Shown: piece after piece, positions 39,370-48,440 of the stretch
How positions within the stretch are numbered: the stretch's first letter is position 1
How the letters are laid out: each line of letters begins with the position of its first letter
Assembly (NCBI GenBank): GCA_049487715.1
Contig: CP150574.1
Coordinates: 124,001-188,000 of the forward strand
DNA: 64,000 nt
Direction: 5' to 3'
From: Pycnococcus provasolii
Lineage: Eukaryota > Chlorophyta > Pseudoscourfieldiophyceae > Pseudoscourfieldiales
Program-made: the position numbers and the translations under genes
Notes under the pieces: generated by a model
Databases searched by the model: none
What the model saw: only the letters and a program-made list of their open reading frames with translations
Told to the model about the DNA's origin: nothing

Positions 39370-40632
39370 ATGCCAACAAAGTACTCGCGCAGGGATGCGA
39401 GGAAGAAGGACGACGATGGGTGCCTTCCGCTGCATCGGGCGGCTATTGACAATGATATCACCAAAATACGCAAACTCGTCAACGTCTACGCTGAAGGCAT
39501 TCGTACGAAAGACTACGACGGCGATCTTCCCCTTCATTGTGCAGTAGATTGTCATTGTGCGCCCGTGGAGGTGGTGAAGTATCTCGTCGAGGTGTATCCC
39601 GATGGAGTGAATGTGAAAAACAACGACGGCGATCTTCCCCTTCACTGTGCAGTATCTTGTCATTGTGCGCCGTTCGAGGTAATCAAGTACCTCGTCGAGG
39701 CGACCCCTGATGGAGTTTACGCGAAAAACAACGACGGCGATCTTCCCCTTCACTGTGCGGCAAACAAAGGCAGGACCTTAGAGGTAGTCAAATGCCTCGT
39801 CGAAGCTTACGCAGATGGCGTTCGTGAGAAAACCAACAACGGGTGCCTTCCCTTGCATTGTTGTGCGGTGTCATCAGGCTGCAACGTAGATCCCGTGCAT
39901 ATGGCAGCACACAAAAATAGGCTCTTGGAGGTGGTGAAGTATCTCGTAGAAGCATACCCAGATGGCGTTCGTGAGAAAGCCATCTGGACGGATTTGGACG
40001 GACATTTTGACGGTGGGCTACTTCCTGTGCATGCTGCAGCATACGATGGTGCGCCCTTGGAGATAGTCAAGTATCTTGTCGAGGCTTTTCCTCAAAGCCT
40101 ACGCGTAAAAGATATCGTCGGGAGGCGTCCACTCGATGCTGCCAAGTTCCAACATGATGCTCCACCAGACGTGATTGCGTACCTCGAGAGTCGCGAGGCG
40201 TGCGCCAACTGCGGTCGGACCTTACGCGATGTCAAGGCCGATGGCGGGAAGCTGCGCATGTGCTCGGGGTGCTCGGGGTCCGCGGCGCCAACGCTATACT
40301 GCAGCACCGCTTGTCAGAAGGCGGCTTGGCCGCAACACAAGCGCGAGTGTCGCGGCGTCGCTGGTCGGGGCGGCAAATCGCGCATCGTCGCGTATCGCCT
40401 GCTCGGGGGCGATGCTGGCTCGGGTGCGATGCTCGGGGCGCCTCGCTGTGTTGCGCGGCGGTGTGGCTGCGGGCCAAGGTGCCGCGGCGCGGGTGGGTTG
40501 GTTGTGGGGTGGTGTGGGGTCTGTCGCTCTAAGCACGCCGTCGGAGATCGATCGACCAACGAGAAGGAGCTCGCTGTCTGCGCTGGCGCCTCCGTCGCCG
40601 AGGAAGGAGGGCATGTACCCCAAAGCGGGTAG
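39370..40632 (+). CDS. ankyrin-repeat protein with MYND zinc finger
   Basis: A 420-residue frame. About seven ankyrin-like repeats (residues 15-275) share the pattern LPLHCA...LEVVKYLVEAYPDGV. A MYND-type zinc finger follows: CANCGRTL...CSGC...YCSTACQKAAWPQHKREC (about 278-325). MYND domains bind proline-rich partners, so this looks like a protein-interaction adaptor. Residues after about 330 are low complexity. The alternative frame ending at 40705 has a more natural Lys/Glu/Ala end (AEAKKEATTARATAEAELID), so an intron or frameshift near 40350-40530 may move the true stop. Several repeats are nearly identical in DNA (GGCGATCTTCCCCTTCA recurs three times), which suggests recent duplication. 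Confidence 0.8.
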   Translation: MPTKYSRRDARKKDDDGCLPLHRAAIDNDITKIRKLVNVYAEGIRTKDYDGDLPLHCAVDCHCAPVEVVKYLVEVYPDGVNVKNNDGDLPLHCAVSCHCAPFEVIKYLVEATPDGVYAKNNDGDLPLHCAANKGRTLEVVKCLVEAYADGVREKTNNGCLPLHCCAVSSGCNVDPVHMAAHKNRLLEVVKYLVEAYPDGVREKAIWTDLDGHFDGGLLPVHAAAYDGAPLEIVKYLVEAFPQSLRVKDIVGRRPLDAAKFQHDAPPDVIAYLESREACANCGRTLRDVKADGGKLRMCSGCSGSAAPTLYCSTACQKAAWPQHKRECRGVAGRGGKSRIVAYRLLGGDAGSGAMLGAPRCVARRCGCGPRCRGAGGLVVGWCGVCRSKHAVGDRSTNEKELAVCAGASVAEEGGHVPQSG

Positions 40633-40735
40633 GGCGGCGCCGGCGGAGGCGAAGAAGGAGGCGACGACGGCGCGAGCGACGGCGGAGGCGGAATTGATTG
40701 ATTGATTGATTGATATTTAATTGAATAAACAACAT

Positions 40736-41968
40736 TTACTGACATTTTTGCTTCTCTCGCCGCTCAATCTCCGCGCGCAGCTCCGCAAATGCAGTTCGCC
40801 GTCGCTGAGACTCTTCCCGTGCCGACGGTGACGGCATGGGAATGCCCGCGCCTGCACCAGCCTTCACAGGCGCCGCATCCTCATCCATGTCGTCGTCCAT
40901 CATCGCGGAGTCCGATGCAGAGCACAACTGTTCACCGCGCTCGACGCACTCCGCCGCGCACGCGAGCGACTCTTCCGTAGCCTCCTCGTCGCCCGCGCCG
41001 TCCGACTGCCGCAGATGGCAAACGCCAAGCACGTACCAGACATCCGCCTCGCCGTCATCCACCTCGACGAGACGCTCGAGGAGCGCGGTCGCATCCGCGA
41101 GCTCGCCCACCTCGACGAGCAGCTTCGCGCACGCGAAGTGCGATTCGAAGCTGTTGTACACATCCTCCTCGGAGATGCTCGCGGGTGGCGAGCGTCGCTT
41201 CATGCACTCCGCGATACAAGTTCGCGCGGCGGCGGAGTCGCCCTGCGTGAGGCGCAGCGACGCGAGCGCCTGCCACGGTTCTGGGTTGGACGTGTCTGTC
41301 GCCGCCGCCTCCTCGAGTAGTGCTTGCACTTCGCCGTCCGCGCGCTGCATAGCCTGCGCGTCGGGCGCGTCATCCTCAAACGCGTGCGCCTGCAGAACAG
41401 CCTCCGCGAGGCTGCACAGCGCGACGCTGAGTTCGGCGCTGACGTCTGCCGCCTTCCCCGTTTTGCTGCTTTGCGCGAGCGCGCGTAGGATGTCGACGCC
41501 TTTCCGTAGGCTGGCAGCGCCGTGCTCGACGTTTCCTTCGCTGACGAGCAGTTGTCCGAGCGCCATGTACTTTTCGTGTCCGACTTCAGGTGCGATTGCG
41601 ATTGCGTGTCTGAACGCCGCTTCGGCGAGTTGGCTTTGTCCCGTTTCCGCGAGAAGTGCACCAAGTTCCTCCATGGTCTCCGCATCTTGCGGCGCGAGGT
41701 TGACAGCCAACTTGAGGTCCGAGATTGCGCCCACGACATCACCCATGGCAGCTCTTTGCGCGGCGCGTGTGCGCAACGCAGTAGTCGCCACCCCTCCGTC
41801 TCCAGACGCTGCCAGAGACAAAGACGAACCACCACCAGCAAGCTTACCAACTTGCGCATGAGCATGAGCCTGAGCCTGATGAGCCTGAGCCTGAGACGAA
41901 GCTCCATGGGATGATGGGGAAGCCTCTTGGGAAGCCTGCTTCTTCATGCGACTAGACGGCTTACCCAT
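40736..41968 (-). CDS. TPR protein resembling ribosomal-protein L4 assembly chaperone (Acl4)
   Basis: A 410-residue protein with a Gln/His/Ala-rich start and TPR helices from about residue 65 to 325. An EPWQALASLRLTQGD segment (about 226-240) and a VWYVLGVCHL segment (about 317) match the conserved parts of the Acl4/plant 'probable assembly chaperone of rpl4' family, which escorts newly made uL4 to the nucleus. The acidic C-terminal tail (DDDMDEDAA) fits binding to a basic ribosomal protein. The start is the ATG at 41968. TPR identity is firm; the Acl4 assignment is a family-level inference. Confidence 0.7.
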   Translation of the reverse strand: MGKPSSRMKKQASQEASPSSHGASSQAQAHQAQAHAHAQVGKLAGGGSSLSLAASGDGGVATTALRTRAAQRAAMGDVVGAISDLKLAVNLAPQDAETMEELGALLAETGQSQLAEAAFRHAIAIAPEVGHEKYMALGQLLVSEGNVEHGAASLRKGVDILRALAQSSKTGKAADVSAELSVALCSLAEAVLQAHAFEDDAPDAQAMQRADGEVQALLEEAAATDTSNPEPWQALASLRLTQGDSAAARTCIAECMKRRSPPASISEEDVYNSFESHFACAKLLVEVGELADATALLERLVEVDDGEADVWYVLGVCHLRQSDGAGDEEATEESLACAAECVERGEQLCSASDSAMMDDDMDEDAAPVKAGAGAGIPMPSPSAREESQRRRTAFAELRAEIERREKQKCQ

Positions 41969-42436
41969 GATAACGCTAATATATGATAGTGATACGGTAC
42001 AGGTACTGATTTGACAAATAAATTATAAATGTAGGGCGTGTTGCGGGCCCCGGTGGAATGGCGGCGGAAGATGACATTCCGATAAAACCGGGGAAAGGTA
42101 GGGGGATTCGTTTCGGGGTTTCGTTTCGGGGTTGGGATCCCGTCGGTGGAAAAGAACACAGTCGGTGGAAAAGGTCGGTGGAAAAGAACACAGTCAGTTA
42201 GGGGTTTCTTTCTAAACCCTAAACCCTACTTTTTAGTTTTCTCGTTTTCGGCCCTCTTATCCCTGTTGCCTGTTTGTGGTCTCATTTTTCTCATTTCCGC
42301 CGCCGCCACTCATTTATTTACTCACTCTTGTGTGCGTCGTCGTCGTTTGTTGAATCAATAATCTATAAGCTGTTCTCCTTCATTCCTTCCTTCCTTGTAT
42401 CTAATAAATAGTATTTATTCCATTCTCGAAAGAAAT
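41969..42436. other. divergent promoter region with telo-box and TTTCGGGG words
   Basis: Between the Acl4-like gene (-) and folylpolyglutamate synthase (+). TTTCGTTTCGGGG words lie at 42108-42135, duplicated GTCGGTGGAAAAG words at 42143-42183, and two AAACCCTA units at 42213-42228. No coding frame is convincing. Confidence 0.6.
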
Positions 42437-44041
42437 ATGGATGCCGCACTTTCTTCTCTCTCAACGTTGATCAGTGGTAAGCGTCGTTCGGAAAAAGGTT
42501 CTAAGAATTGGTCAGAAGCGTTTGGGATGATGGATGCGTACATTTCCGGTTTACATTTGTCATCTTGTGTTTCTAATATCTCAGAGAGAGCCATACACGT
42601 CGCAGGTACGAAAGGGAAAGGATCCACGTGTGCGATGTGTGAATCGATCCTCCGTCACTCTTTAAGGGGGAATAATAATAATAAGAATAAGAATAATACA
42701 CCAAAAACCGGGTTATTCACATCGCCACACCTCGTTGATGTTCGTGAACGTATCCGAATCAACGGTGCACCTGTTGCCGAAGATATCTTTCTTCAACACT
42801 TCTGGGAACTTTTTCACGCATGCGAACGTCTCGCCGACGAACACGATAAGTCGAACGACGTTTCATCCTCCTCCTCCTCGGGGGGGTCTTTGCCCATGCC
42901 GGCGTACTTCAGATTCATGACGCTTCTCGCGCTGAAAATCTTCGACGCAGAGAACGTCGACGTCGCCATCTTTGAAGTCGGGCTAGGAGGAAGACTCGAC
43001 GCCACGAACGTTCTGCCGAAACCTCTCGTCACCGCCGTCACGCCACTCGGATACGACCACATGGAACTACTAGGACACACGCTAGGCGCAATCGCGCGAG
43101 AAAAGGCGGGCATCTTCAAAAAGGGCGTGCCGGCGTTCACCGTGCACCAAGAAGACGACGCCATGGAAAGCCTGCGTGCACGTGCGGCTGAACTTGACAT
43201 ACCTCTGTACATGCCGCCGAGCTTGCCTGACGACGTCGTCGTCGGACTCGCTGGCCAGCACCAGCGTGTGAACGCCGCACTCGCCGTCGCGCTGTGCCTC
43301 ACGTGGGAAGCGCGAAACAAGCACGCCGAAGATGTCAAGGCTGGAGACGAAGCGCCGTCGTATTTGAACGAGACAATCACGCCAGAATACCGAGAAGGAC
43401 TTCAGGCGGCACGCTGGCCTGGCCGAGCGCAGGTGGAGGACGACGAACCAGATCCAACTGGCGTTGGGTCAGATCTCACATTTTACCTCGACGGCGCGCA
43501 CACGCCCGAAAGCATTGCGGCGTGTGCCGACTGGTTCGTGGATGTTGCCGCCAAGGCGCCATCGCCGACGCCAACGCGTGTGCTCCTGTTCAACTGCCAA
43601 GAAGAACGCACGCCCTTGGCTCTGCTACAGCCTCTGCACGAGCGCGTCGCGCAGGGCAATGTGATGTTCGATCGTGCGATGTTCGTTCCGCCAGACTCAT
43701 CCACGGCAAGCCTCAAGAAGGACGGCATGCCCAAAGATGCCCTGACGTGGCAGCAGAACCTTGGAGCGGCTTGGCAAGGATGCGCACTGGGAAGCGGAGG
43801 AACGCAGCCGTCGAGCTCCTCCATCGCCGTGATGTCGACGCATGCGGAAGCGGCGGCGTCTTTGGCTTCCACCTCCCTGCCACGCTCGTCGCCTTGTGTT
43901 GTTCCGAGCCTGGGCGAGGCGATAGAGGCGCTGCGACTGTACGCGAGAGGTGGAGGGGATCGGAGAAAAAAGGTTGAGGTATTAGTGACAGGGAGCCTCT
44001 ACTTGGTTGGCGATGTCCTTCGCTTGCTAAAGCGCCTGTAG
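42437..44041 (+). CDS. folylpolyglutamate synthase / dihydrofolate synthase
   Basis: A 534-residue Mur-ligase-fold enzyme that adds glutamate to folates using ATP. The ATP loop GTKGKGS is at 57-63, followed by KTGLFTSPHLVDVRERIRI, then EVGLGGRLDATN, the TPLGYDHMELLG segment and FYLDGAHTPESI in the C-terminal domain, all typical of FPGS/FolC. The length fits eukaryotic FPGS. No obvious organelle presequence follows the ATG at 42437, so a cytosolic enzyme is likeliest. It converges on the U-box gene with about 50 bases between stops. Confidence 0.92.
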   Translation: MDAALSSLSTLISGKRRSEKGSKNWSEAFGMMDAYISGLHLSSCVSNISERAIHVAGTKGKGSTCAMCESILRHSLRGNNNNKNKNNTPKTGLFTSPHLVDVRERIRINGAPVAEDIFLQHFWELFHACERLADEHDKSNDVSSSSSSGGSLPMPAYFRFMTLLALKIFDAENVDVAIFEVGLGGRLDATNVLPKPLVTAVTPLGYDHMELLGHTLGAIAREKAGIFKKGVPAFTVHQEDDAMESLRARAAELDIPLYMPPSLPDDVVVGLAGQHQRVNAALAVALCLTWEARNKHAEDVKAGDEAPSYLNETITPEYREGLQAARWPGRAQVEDDEPDPTGVGSDLTFYLDGAHTPESIAACADWFVDVAAKAPSPTPTRVLLFNCQEERTPLALLQPLHERVAQGNVMFDRAMFVPPDSSTASLKKDGMPKDALTWQQNLGAAWQGCALGSGGTQPSSSSIAVMSTHAEAAASLASTSLPRSSPCVVPSLGEAIEALRLYARGGGDRRKKVEVLVTGSLYLVGDVLRLLKRL

Positions 44042-44090
44042 ATGTAAACAACTTATGAAATAAAATCATTTTTTTAAATGTTCAATTCTT

Positions 44091-45368
44091 TTACATGCGA
44101 TTACGGCTTTTGCCGACGTCGGCAGCGCGGTTGATGCGCGTAGACGCATCCACGAGCCGCGTGTGGTTTCCAGTGCAAGCAAACACAACACGACGATTCG
44201 ATACCTCATCCTTAAGATTCAGACACCAGCGCCGCGCAGGTGCGCGAGCCGTGTTCACGCCGTCGTCGTCGTCGCCGTCGTCACGGGATGTCTTTGATTT
44301 TAAGTTGGTATATATTCTGCTGGCTGTATTCTGCGGCAGATCGTCGGGCATCGGATTGGCCGTGTCCGATCCAAGCGTCGCTTGCTCGACGACGCTCACG
44401 TCGCCAAACGCGCCTCGGCGCACGGGCATTGGCCACGGCGTGCCGATTGCGCGGAAAGTTCGCCTTAGCTCGTACGCAACTCCCTGAGGCTGCATGGCAT
44501 CTTTCATGATGGACAGGTCGCTCGACAGGCACGTACCGGTGAACAAGCTCGTCGACTCACGCAGCATCATCACGCCGACGAACCAGAACGGGAGCGAGAA
44601 GAGCATGAATGGCAGTGGCGCGCGTGCGGCGTGCGCCTGGCACGTCCACAGGAAGACGAACGCGAGCCAGAAGAAAGCGAATGCTCCGCTGGCGACAGTA
44701 TCTACGATGGCGCACTGGCTTGGAAAGTGCGCCTTTAACAGGGTATTTTCGCTTTCCTGGAAGAAGGATGGCGTTCTCGCCGCAGCGTTGGCGTGTTCGA
44801 CGGCGACCCAGTCTCTTCCGCACCACCCAACGGCGCACGCCACGGCGACGCAGGCAACCGTGATGGCTGTTCTGGCGTTCTCAGCGGGCCACCATCGAAG
44901 CCACATGCGCTGCACATTGTTCAGTATGGGGTTCGAGCGTGACGTTGACGTGGTTGGCGCATCTTCCTCGACGGGAGGGAGAGAACGCGTCGTCCACCCT
45001 GTCGGCGTGTAGTTCGGGTGTGCGTCTAGAAACGCGACCACCTCTCTTCTCTTGTCTCTGTTGGGCACAAGCGAGAAGTCAGGAGGAAGAGTCACGTTCG
45101 TGCGCGGGTCTCTGAGCGGTCTCGACGATGCTTTTGCGCTGCTGATGAGTGCTTTGACCGCCGATCTTTCGTACGTGTTTCCTGATGGTATGAGCACGAC
45201 GGGGTCACGGAACACCAAGTGCGTGATGGGACACGTCAACGACAACGGCTCGTCCACCACCACCACTGGTGCTGATGCTTCTGATACATTGTCAGCACCG
45301 ACATTGTTGTTGTTCTTCTTCGAGGCCTCCGGTAAAGCCGCGTTGGCGAAGTCAACAGAATCCGCCAT
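44091..45368 (-). CDS. U-box protein with C-terminal membrane helices
   Basis: A 425-residue protein. A U-box (about residues 41-115) has LTCPITHLVFRDPVVLIPSGNTYERSAV, the E2-binding fold of ubiquitin ligases. Three hydrophobic segments follow (about 164-181, 218-242, 250-270), so the protein is membrane bound with the U-box on the cytosolic side. The remaining 150 residues are soluble and unassigned. The start is the ATG at 45368. A telomere-like block lies just upstream. Confidence 0.8.
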   Translation of the reverse strand: MADSVDFANAALPEASKKNNNNVGADNVSEASAPVVVVDEPLSLTCPITHLVFRDPVVLIPSGNTYERSAVKALISSAKASSRPLRDPRTNVTLPPDFSLVPNRDKRREVVAFLDAHPNYTPTGWTTRSLPPVEEDAPTTSTSRSNPILNNVQRMWLRWWPAENARTAITVACVAVACAVGWCGRDWVAVEHANAAARTPSFFQESENTLLKAHFPSQCAIVDTVASGAFAFFWLAFVFLWTCQAHAARAPLPFMLFSLPFWFVGVMMLRESTSLFTGTCLSSDLSIMKDAMQPQGVAYELRRTFRAIGTPWPMPVRRGAFGDVSVVEQATLGSDTANPMPDDLPQNTASRIYTNLKSKTSRDDGDDDDGVNTARAPARRWCLNLKDEVSNRRVVFACTGNHTRLVDASTRINRAADVGKSRNRM

Positions 45369-45406
45369 ATGAGAGAAAAGTTAGAAAATGAACAAGTGAC
45401 GCGACA

Positions 45407-45463
45407 ACCGTAACCCTAACCGTAACCCTAACCCTAATCCTGTTTCCCTGAGAACCCTAATCC
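45407..45463. repeat. telomere-like CCCTAA block
   Basis: CCGTAACCCTAA and AACCCTAATCC words lie directly upstream of the U-box gene start. The block is degenerate and interstitial. Confidence 0.7.
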
Positions 45464-45611
45464 ACCACGAACACACACCAGACCAGGAACCTATCGTACG
45501 CGTAGTCCACTGGCACTTGAGTGAGGTCTGCGGCGAGATGGCCACGGACGACGCCTTAAGTTGGTCTGTTACAGCAATACATATACACGGTGATGTCCAC
45601 TCTAAGTCAAA

Positions 45612-46855
45612 TTAAAGGTAAACGACACGTGGCTCCGCTTCTATCGTCGCACGACACTCCGGGCACTGGCGTGTCGTATCCCAGAGATGTATCGCGCACC
45701 CATAACATGTCTTCGCGTGACCGCAAGACAACACGGCGCGCTTGCCATCCTCCATCTCGTCGAAGCACACGTTGCACTCACGTGCGCGTGCAGCCTCTTC
45801 CTCATCCTCCTCACGCTTGCGCTTCCGTTCAGCCTCCTCCTCCTCACGCTCGCGCTTCCGTTCAGCCTCTTCTTCCTCCTCCTCGCGCTTGCGCTTCCGT
45901 ACGCGCTCCTCCTCCTCCTCCCTCCTGCGCTCTACCTCGCGCGCCTCCTCCTCCTCCCTCCTGCGCTTCGCCTCGCGCTCCTCCTCCTCCATCCGATCGA
46001 TGTCCTTCAACGTCACCACCTCCGTCTCCAAGAGTCTTTTCCTCAGTTGATTCTTCTTCACTGTCGGCAGACGAAGTTGTTCTCTCGATCTTCATGATGT
46101 CGTCGAAGATGACGAGCTCCTTCTTCGTCTCGGCATCCTCTTCTCTCTCCCACTCACGCGCTGCACGATAGCCGTCGAGCGAACTTTTGAAAACCGCGAG
46201 CACCGCGCCTGTAAATTCGCCGCGGTTGATAGAGCAAGAAGACGTCTTCTGCTGACGCGGCTTTTGCGCGCATGTCCGTCCGATCTGGTTCATGATAACA
46301 AAAGCCGGTGCTGATGACCATCGGTGGCCACGCGAGCCGGTGCGAGAATGTGACGACATTGTGCGGATGTTGTTGCTGTCTACTAGACTGTGCTGACGCC
46401 GACGCCGACGCCGGTCGCACACAGTGCAGTGTCGCGCGAGACACTGCACTTTGTGTCGCGTCGCGGCACTTCAAAATGTCGATGGCGATGTACACCGCCA
46501 TGGCTCCATGCTGCGAGCTTCGTCGCCCTCCTTTGTTCGCATCCTGAATGCTTTTGCAGTGACCGAACAACTCGCCGAGTCCGTCGAAAAACTTCGTCCC
46601 TCCCGCGCACTCTTTACACTGGATTCGCTGATTCGCCAGTCCTGGCACCGGCTTGAAGTACCTAGCGCGCTCCTCGACATGTGTCGGATTTTGCGACCGA
46701 AACGCCCCTAGGAGCTCTTTGTCCACAACGCCGTCGCGTGCGTCTTTGGTCGGCATGAAGTGACCGACTTCGAACGAAGTCGAAATCTGCCCCCCCAGAC
46801 CCGGAGGGCGGGAACGACAGGACAAAGAAAAGAGGGTCATCGCCCTTTCCTCCAT
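45612..46855 (-). pseudogene. RING-finger protein gene, frame-disrupted
   Basis: The 3' part (stop at 45612) encodes an Arg/Glu-rich coiled coil and a C3HC4 RING: CNVC, then SCGHAKTC, YGC and CPEC. This frame has no ATG. Upstream, protein-like sequence continues in a second frame (about 46300-46060, with CSINRGEFTGAVLAVF) and a third (about 46756-46470, with CKECAGGTKFFDGLGELFGHC), possibly a fourth near 46976-46865. The changes near 46040 and 46300-46450 show no good introns that restore phase, and an 11-bp-arm hairpin lies in the second. It is either a decayed E3 ligase gene, a gene with several introns I cannot resolve, or a stretch with sequence errors. The RING itself is intact. Confidence 0.55.
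46423..46450. repeat. 11-bp perfect inverted repeat (hairpin)
   Basis: AGTGCAGTGTC and GACACTGCACT flank a 6-nt GCGCGA loop. It lies between two frames of the disrupted RING gene, so it may mark an insertion or an intron structure. Confidence 0.8.
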
Positions 46856-47087
46856 CCTTGGTCAATGAATGTCGTTGACATTGATGTCTGCAGCAAGTGT
46901 TCAAGTCCCTCAGGTGCCTCGTCGTGCTCGTCTTCGTCTTGGTTGTATTCTTGTTCATACCTTTAGCAGAAGTCATTTGAAACAACGTCATAGTCGGGGC
47001 CTTGTGTTCTTGTCATCATCGGCGTCATCATCACACAACTGGTCATCACTTTCAACGGCGACTTCTCAGATTAAGTTCACCTCTCAG

Positions 47088-48392
47088 ATGACGATCTCAA
47101 GAACGCTTTCTGACGTGGCAAAAATAGCACTTCCTGCGACGAATACAGGTATTAGCGTTGCGGCGATCGCCATGGCGTTCGTCGCGTTTATCATTAACAG
47201 GTGGAGAGCCACGGCATGGAGACATCCGACGCTTGTTGTCAGCGGTGGGTCGCGCATAAGACAGATCGTCGAGAGGTGCCCAAGACTGCACAAGCCGTTC
47301 AGACCGCCTCTGCTCGCCTTTCATACATTCGCACAGCTTGCACTTCACGCATTCTTTCACGAAAATAAACGCGCGGACACGGGAAAGCATGCCAGATTCA
47401 ACAGAGAAATACGAAAACTCGACGACGGGGGCGAGGTGGGCTTCGACTGGCTCGACGATAGCAGCTTCAACAACAAAGACGTCACGCCGCCTCCTCCTCC
47501 TCTACCTGACACTGCCCCCATTCTTGTGTGTTTGCATACAATCACCGGAGGCTCGCACGACTTTGCGGGTGCCGCTATGCTCGCACGAACGCGCGGATTT
47601 CGCGTCGTCGTATTTCTGCGACGCGGGCATATTGATAGACCACTCGCCACGCCACGCTTCAACCTACTCGGATGCGTGCACGACCTCCACGCGCAACTCG
47701 TTCACGTGCGAAGTCAGTACCCGCAAGCATCACACGTTGCGTGTCTCTCAAGTTCCGCTGGAACGGGCTTGAGCGTGCGCTACTGCGGCGAAAAGGGAAA
47801 CGCGTGCTTGATTGATGCGCTCGTGTGCACGTGCCCTGGCTACGACACGACGGAGGGTGGCGCGTTTGCTCGGATGCAGCCCATGCTTGGAAGCTACTTG
47901 CTCCGAGGTGTGCGTAAGCTCTTCCTCGAGCCCAACGTGAGCATCTTGAAAGATGTGAAGGGCTTTCAGGCATGCCATGAAGACGTGGATAATATGGCTG
48001 ACTTTCAGAGGAACGCGTACCAGCTCGAAGGCTTCGACTCACTCGAATCGTACCATGACGCGACGAACCCAATGGGAGTTGCTTCGGACATTTCCGTTCC
48101 CACTCTCGTAATCAACGCCGAGGATGATCCAGTGTGTGCGAAATCTAACGTGATGGATCACGTGCACCTCTTTTCGAGCGAAGACAACAACGCCAATCGT
48201 GCTCTGGCGTTAACTCGTTGGGGAGCTCATTGCTGCTACTTCGAAGGCGACTGGTTGCTGTCTCGTGGCTATCGTTGGTGCGACGAGGTTGCTGTGGAAT
48301 TCCTCCTAGAAAGCTGTCGCACCACAAATTTACCACCACGCGAGGGTGTTGCACGAGAACAACAGCATCCTGTATCGTCCAGTGTCCTGTAA
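47088..48392 (+). CDS. YheT/ABHD1-3-like alpha/beta hydrolase
   Basis: A 434-residue protein from the ATG at 47088. A hydrophobic helix near the N-terminus (about residues 17-38) suggests membrane anchoring, as in ABHD1/3 proteins. The fold shows ILVCLHTITGGSHD (oxyanion region), a nucleophile segment LSSSAGTG where the usual first Gly of GxSxG is Ser, an acid in NAEDDPVC and a His in GAHCCYFEG. The family includes bacterial YheT and eukaryotic lipid esterases. The frame is open to an ATG at 46869, which would add 73 transit-like residues. That extension lies only 13 bases from the opposite-strand ATG at 46855 and overlaps protein-like antisense sequence, so I prefer 47088. Confidence 0.8.
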   Translation: MTISRTLSDVAKIALPATNTGISVAAIAMAFVAFIINRWRATAWRHPTLVVSGGSRIRQIVERCPRLHKPFRPPLLAFHTFAQLALHAFFHENKRADTGKHARFNREIRKLDDGGEVGFDWLDDSSFNNKDVTPPPPPLPDTAPILVCLHTITGGSHDFAGAAMLARTRGFRVVVFLRRGHIDRPLATPRFNLLGCVHDLHAQLVHVRSQYPQASHVACLSSSAGTGLSVRYCGEKGNACLIDALVCTCPGYDTTEGGAFARMQPMLGSYLLRGVRKLFLEPNVSILKDVKGFQACHEDVDNMADFQRNAYQLEGFDSLESYHDATNPMGVASDISVPTLVINAEDDPVCAKSNVMDHVHLFSSEDNNANRALALTRWGAHCCYFEGDWLLSRGYRWCDEVAVEFLLESCRTTNLPPREGVAREQQHPVSSSVL

Positions 48393-48440
48393 TAAAAATT
48401 TTTATTCAAGCAACACACTAACTTACTTATAGTACTTCAA

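Noticed and set aside
45590-46171. Plus-strand Pro/Arg-rich frame opposite the RING coiled coil
   Set aside because: It mirrors the GAG/GAA-rich coiled-coil codons of the minus strand; no domain and no independent support.
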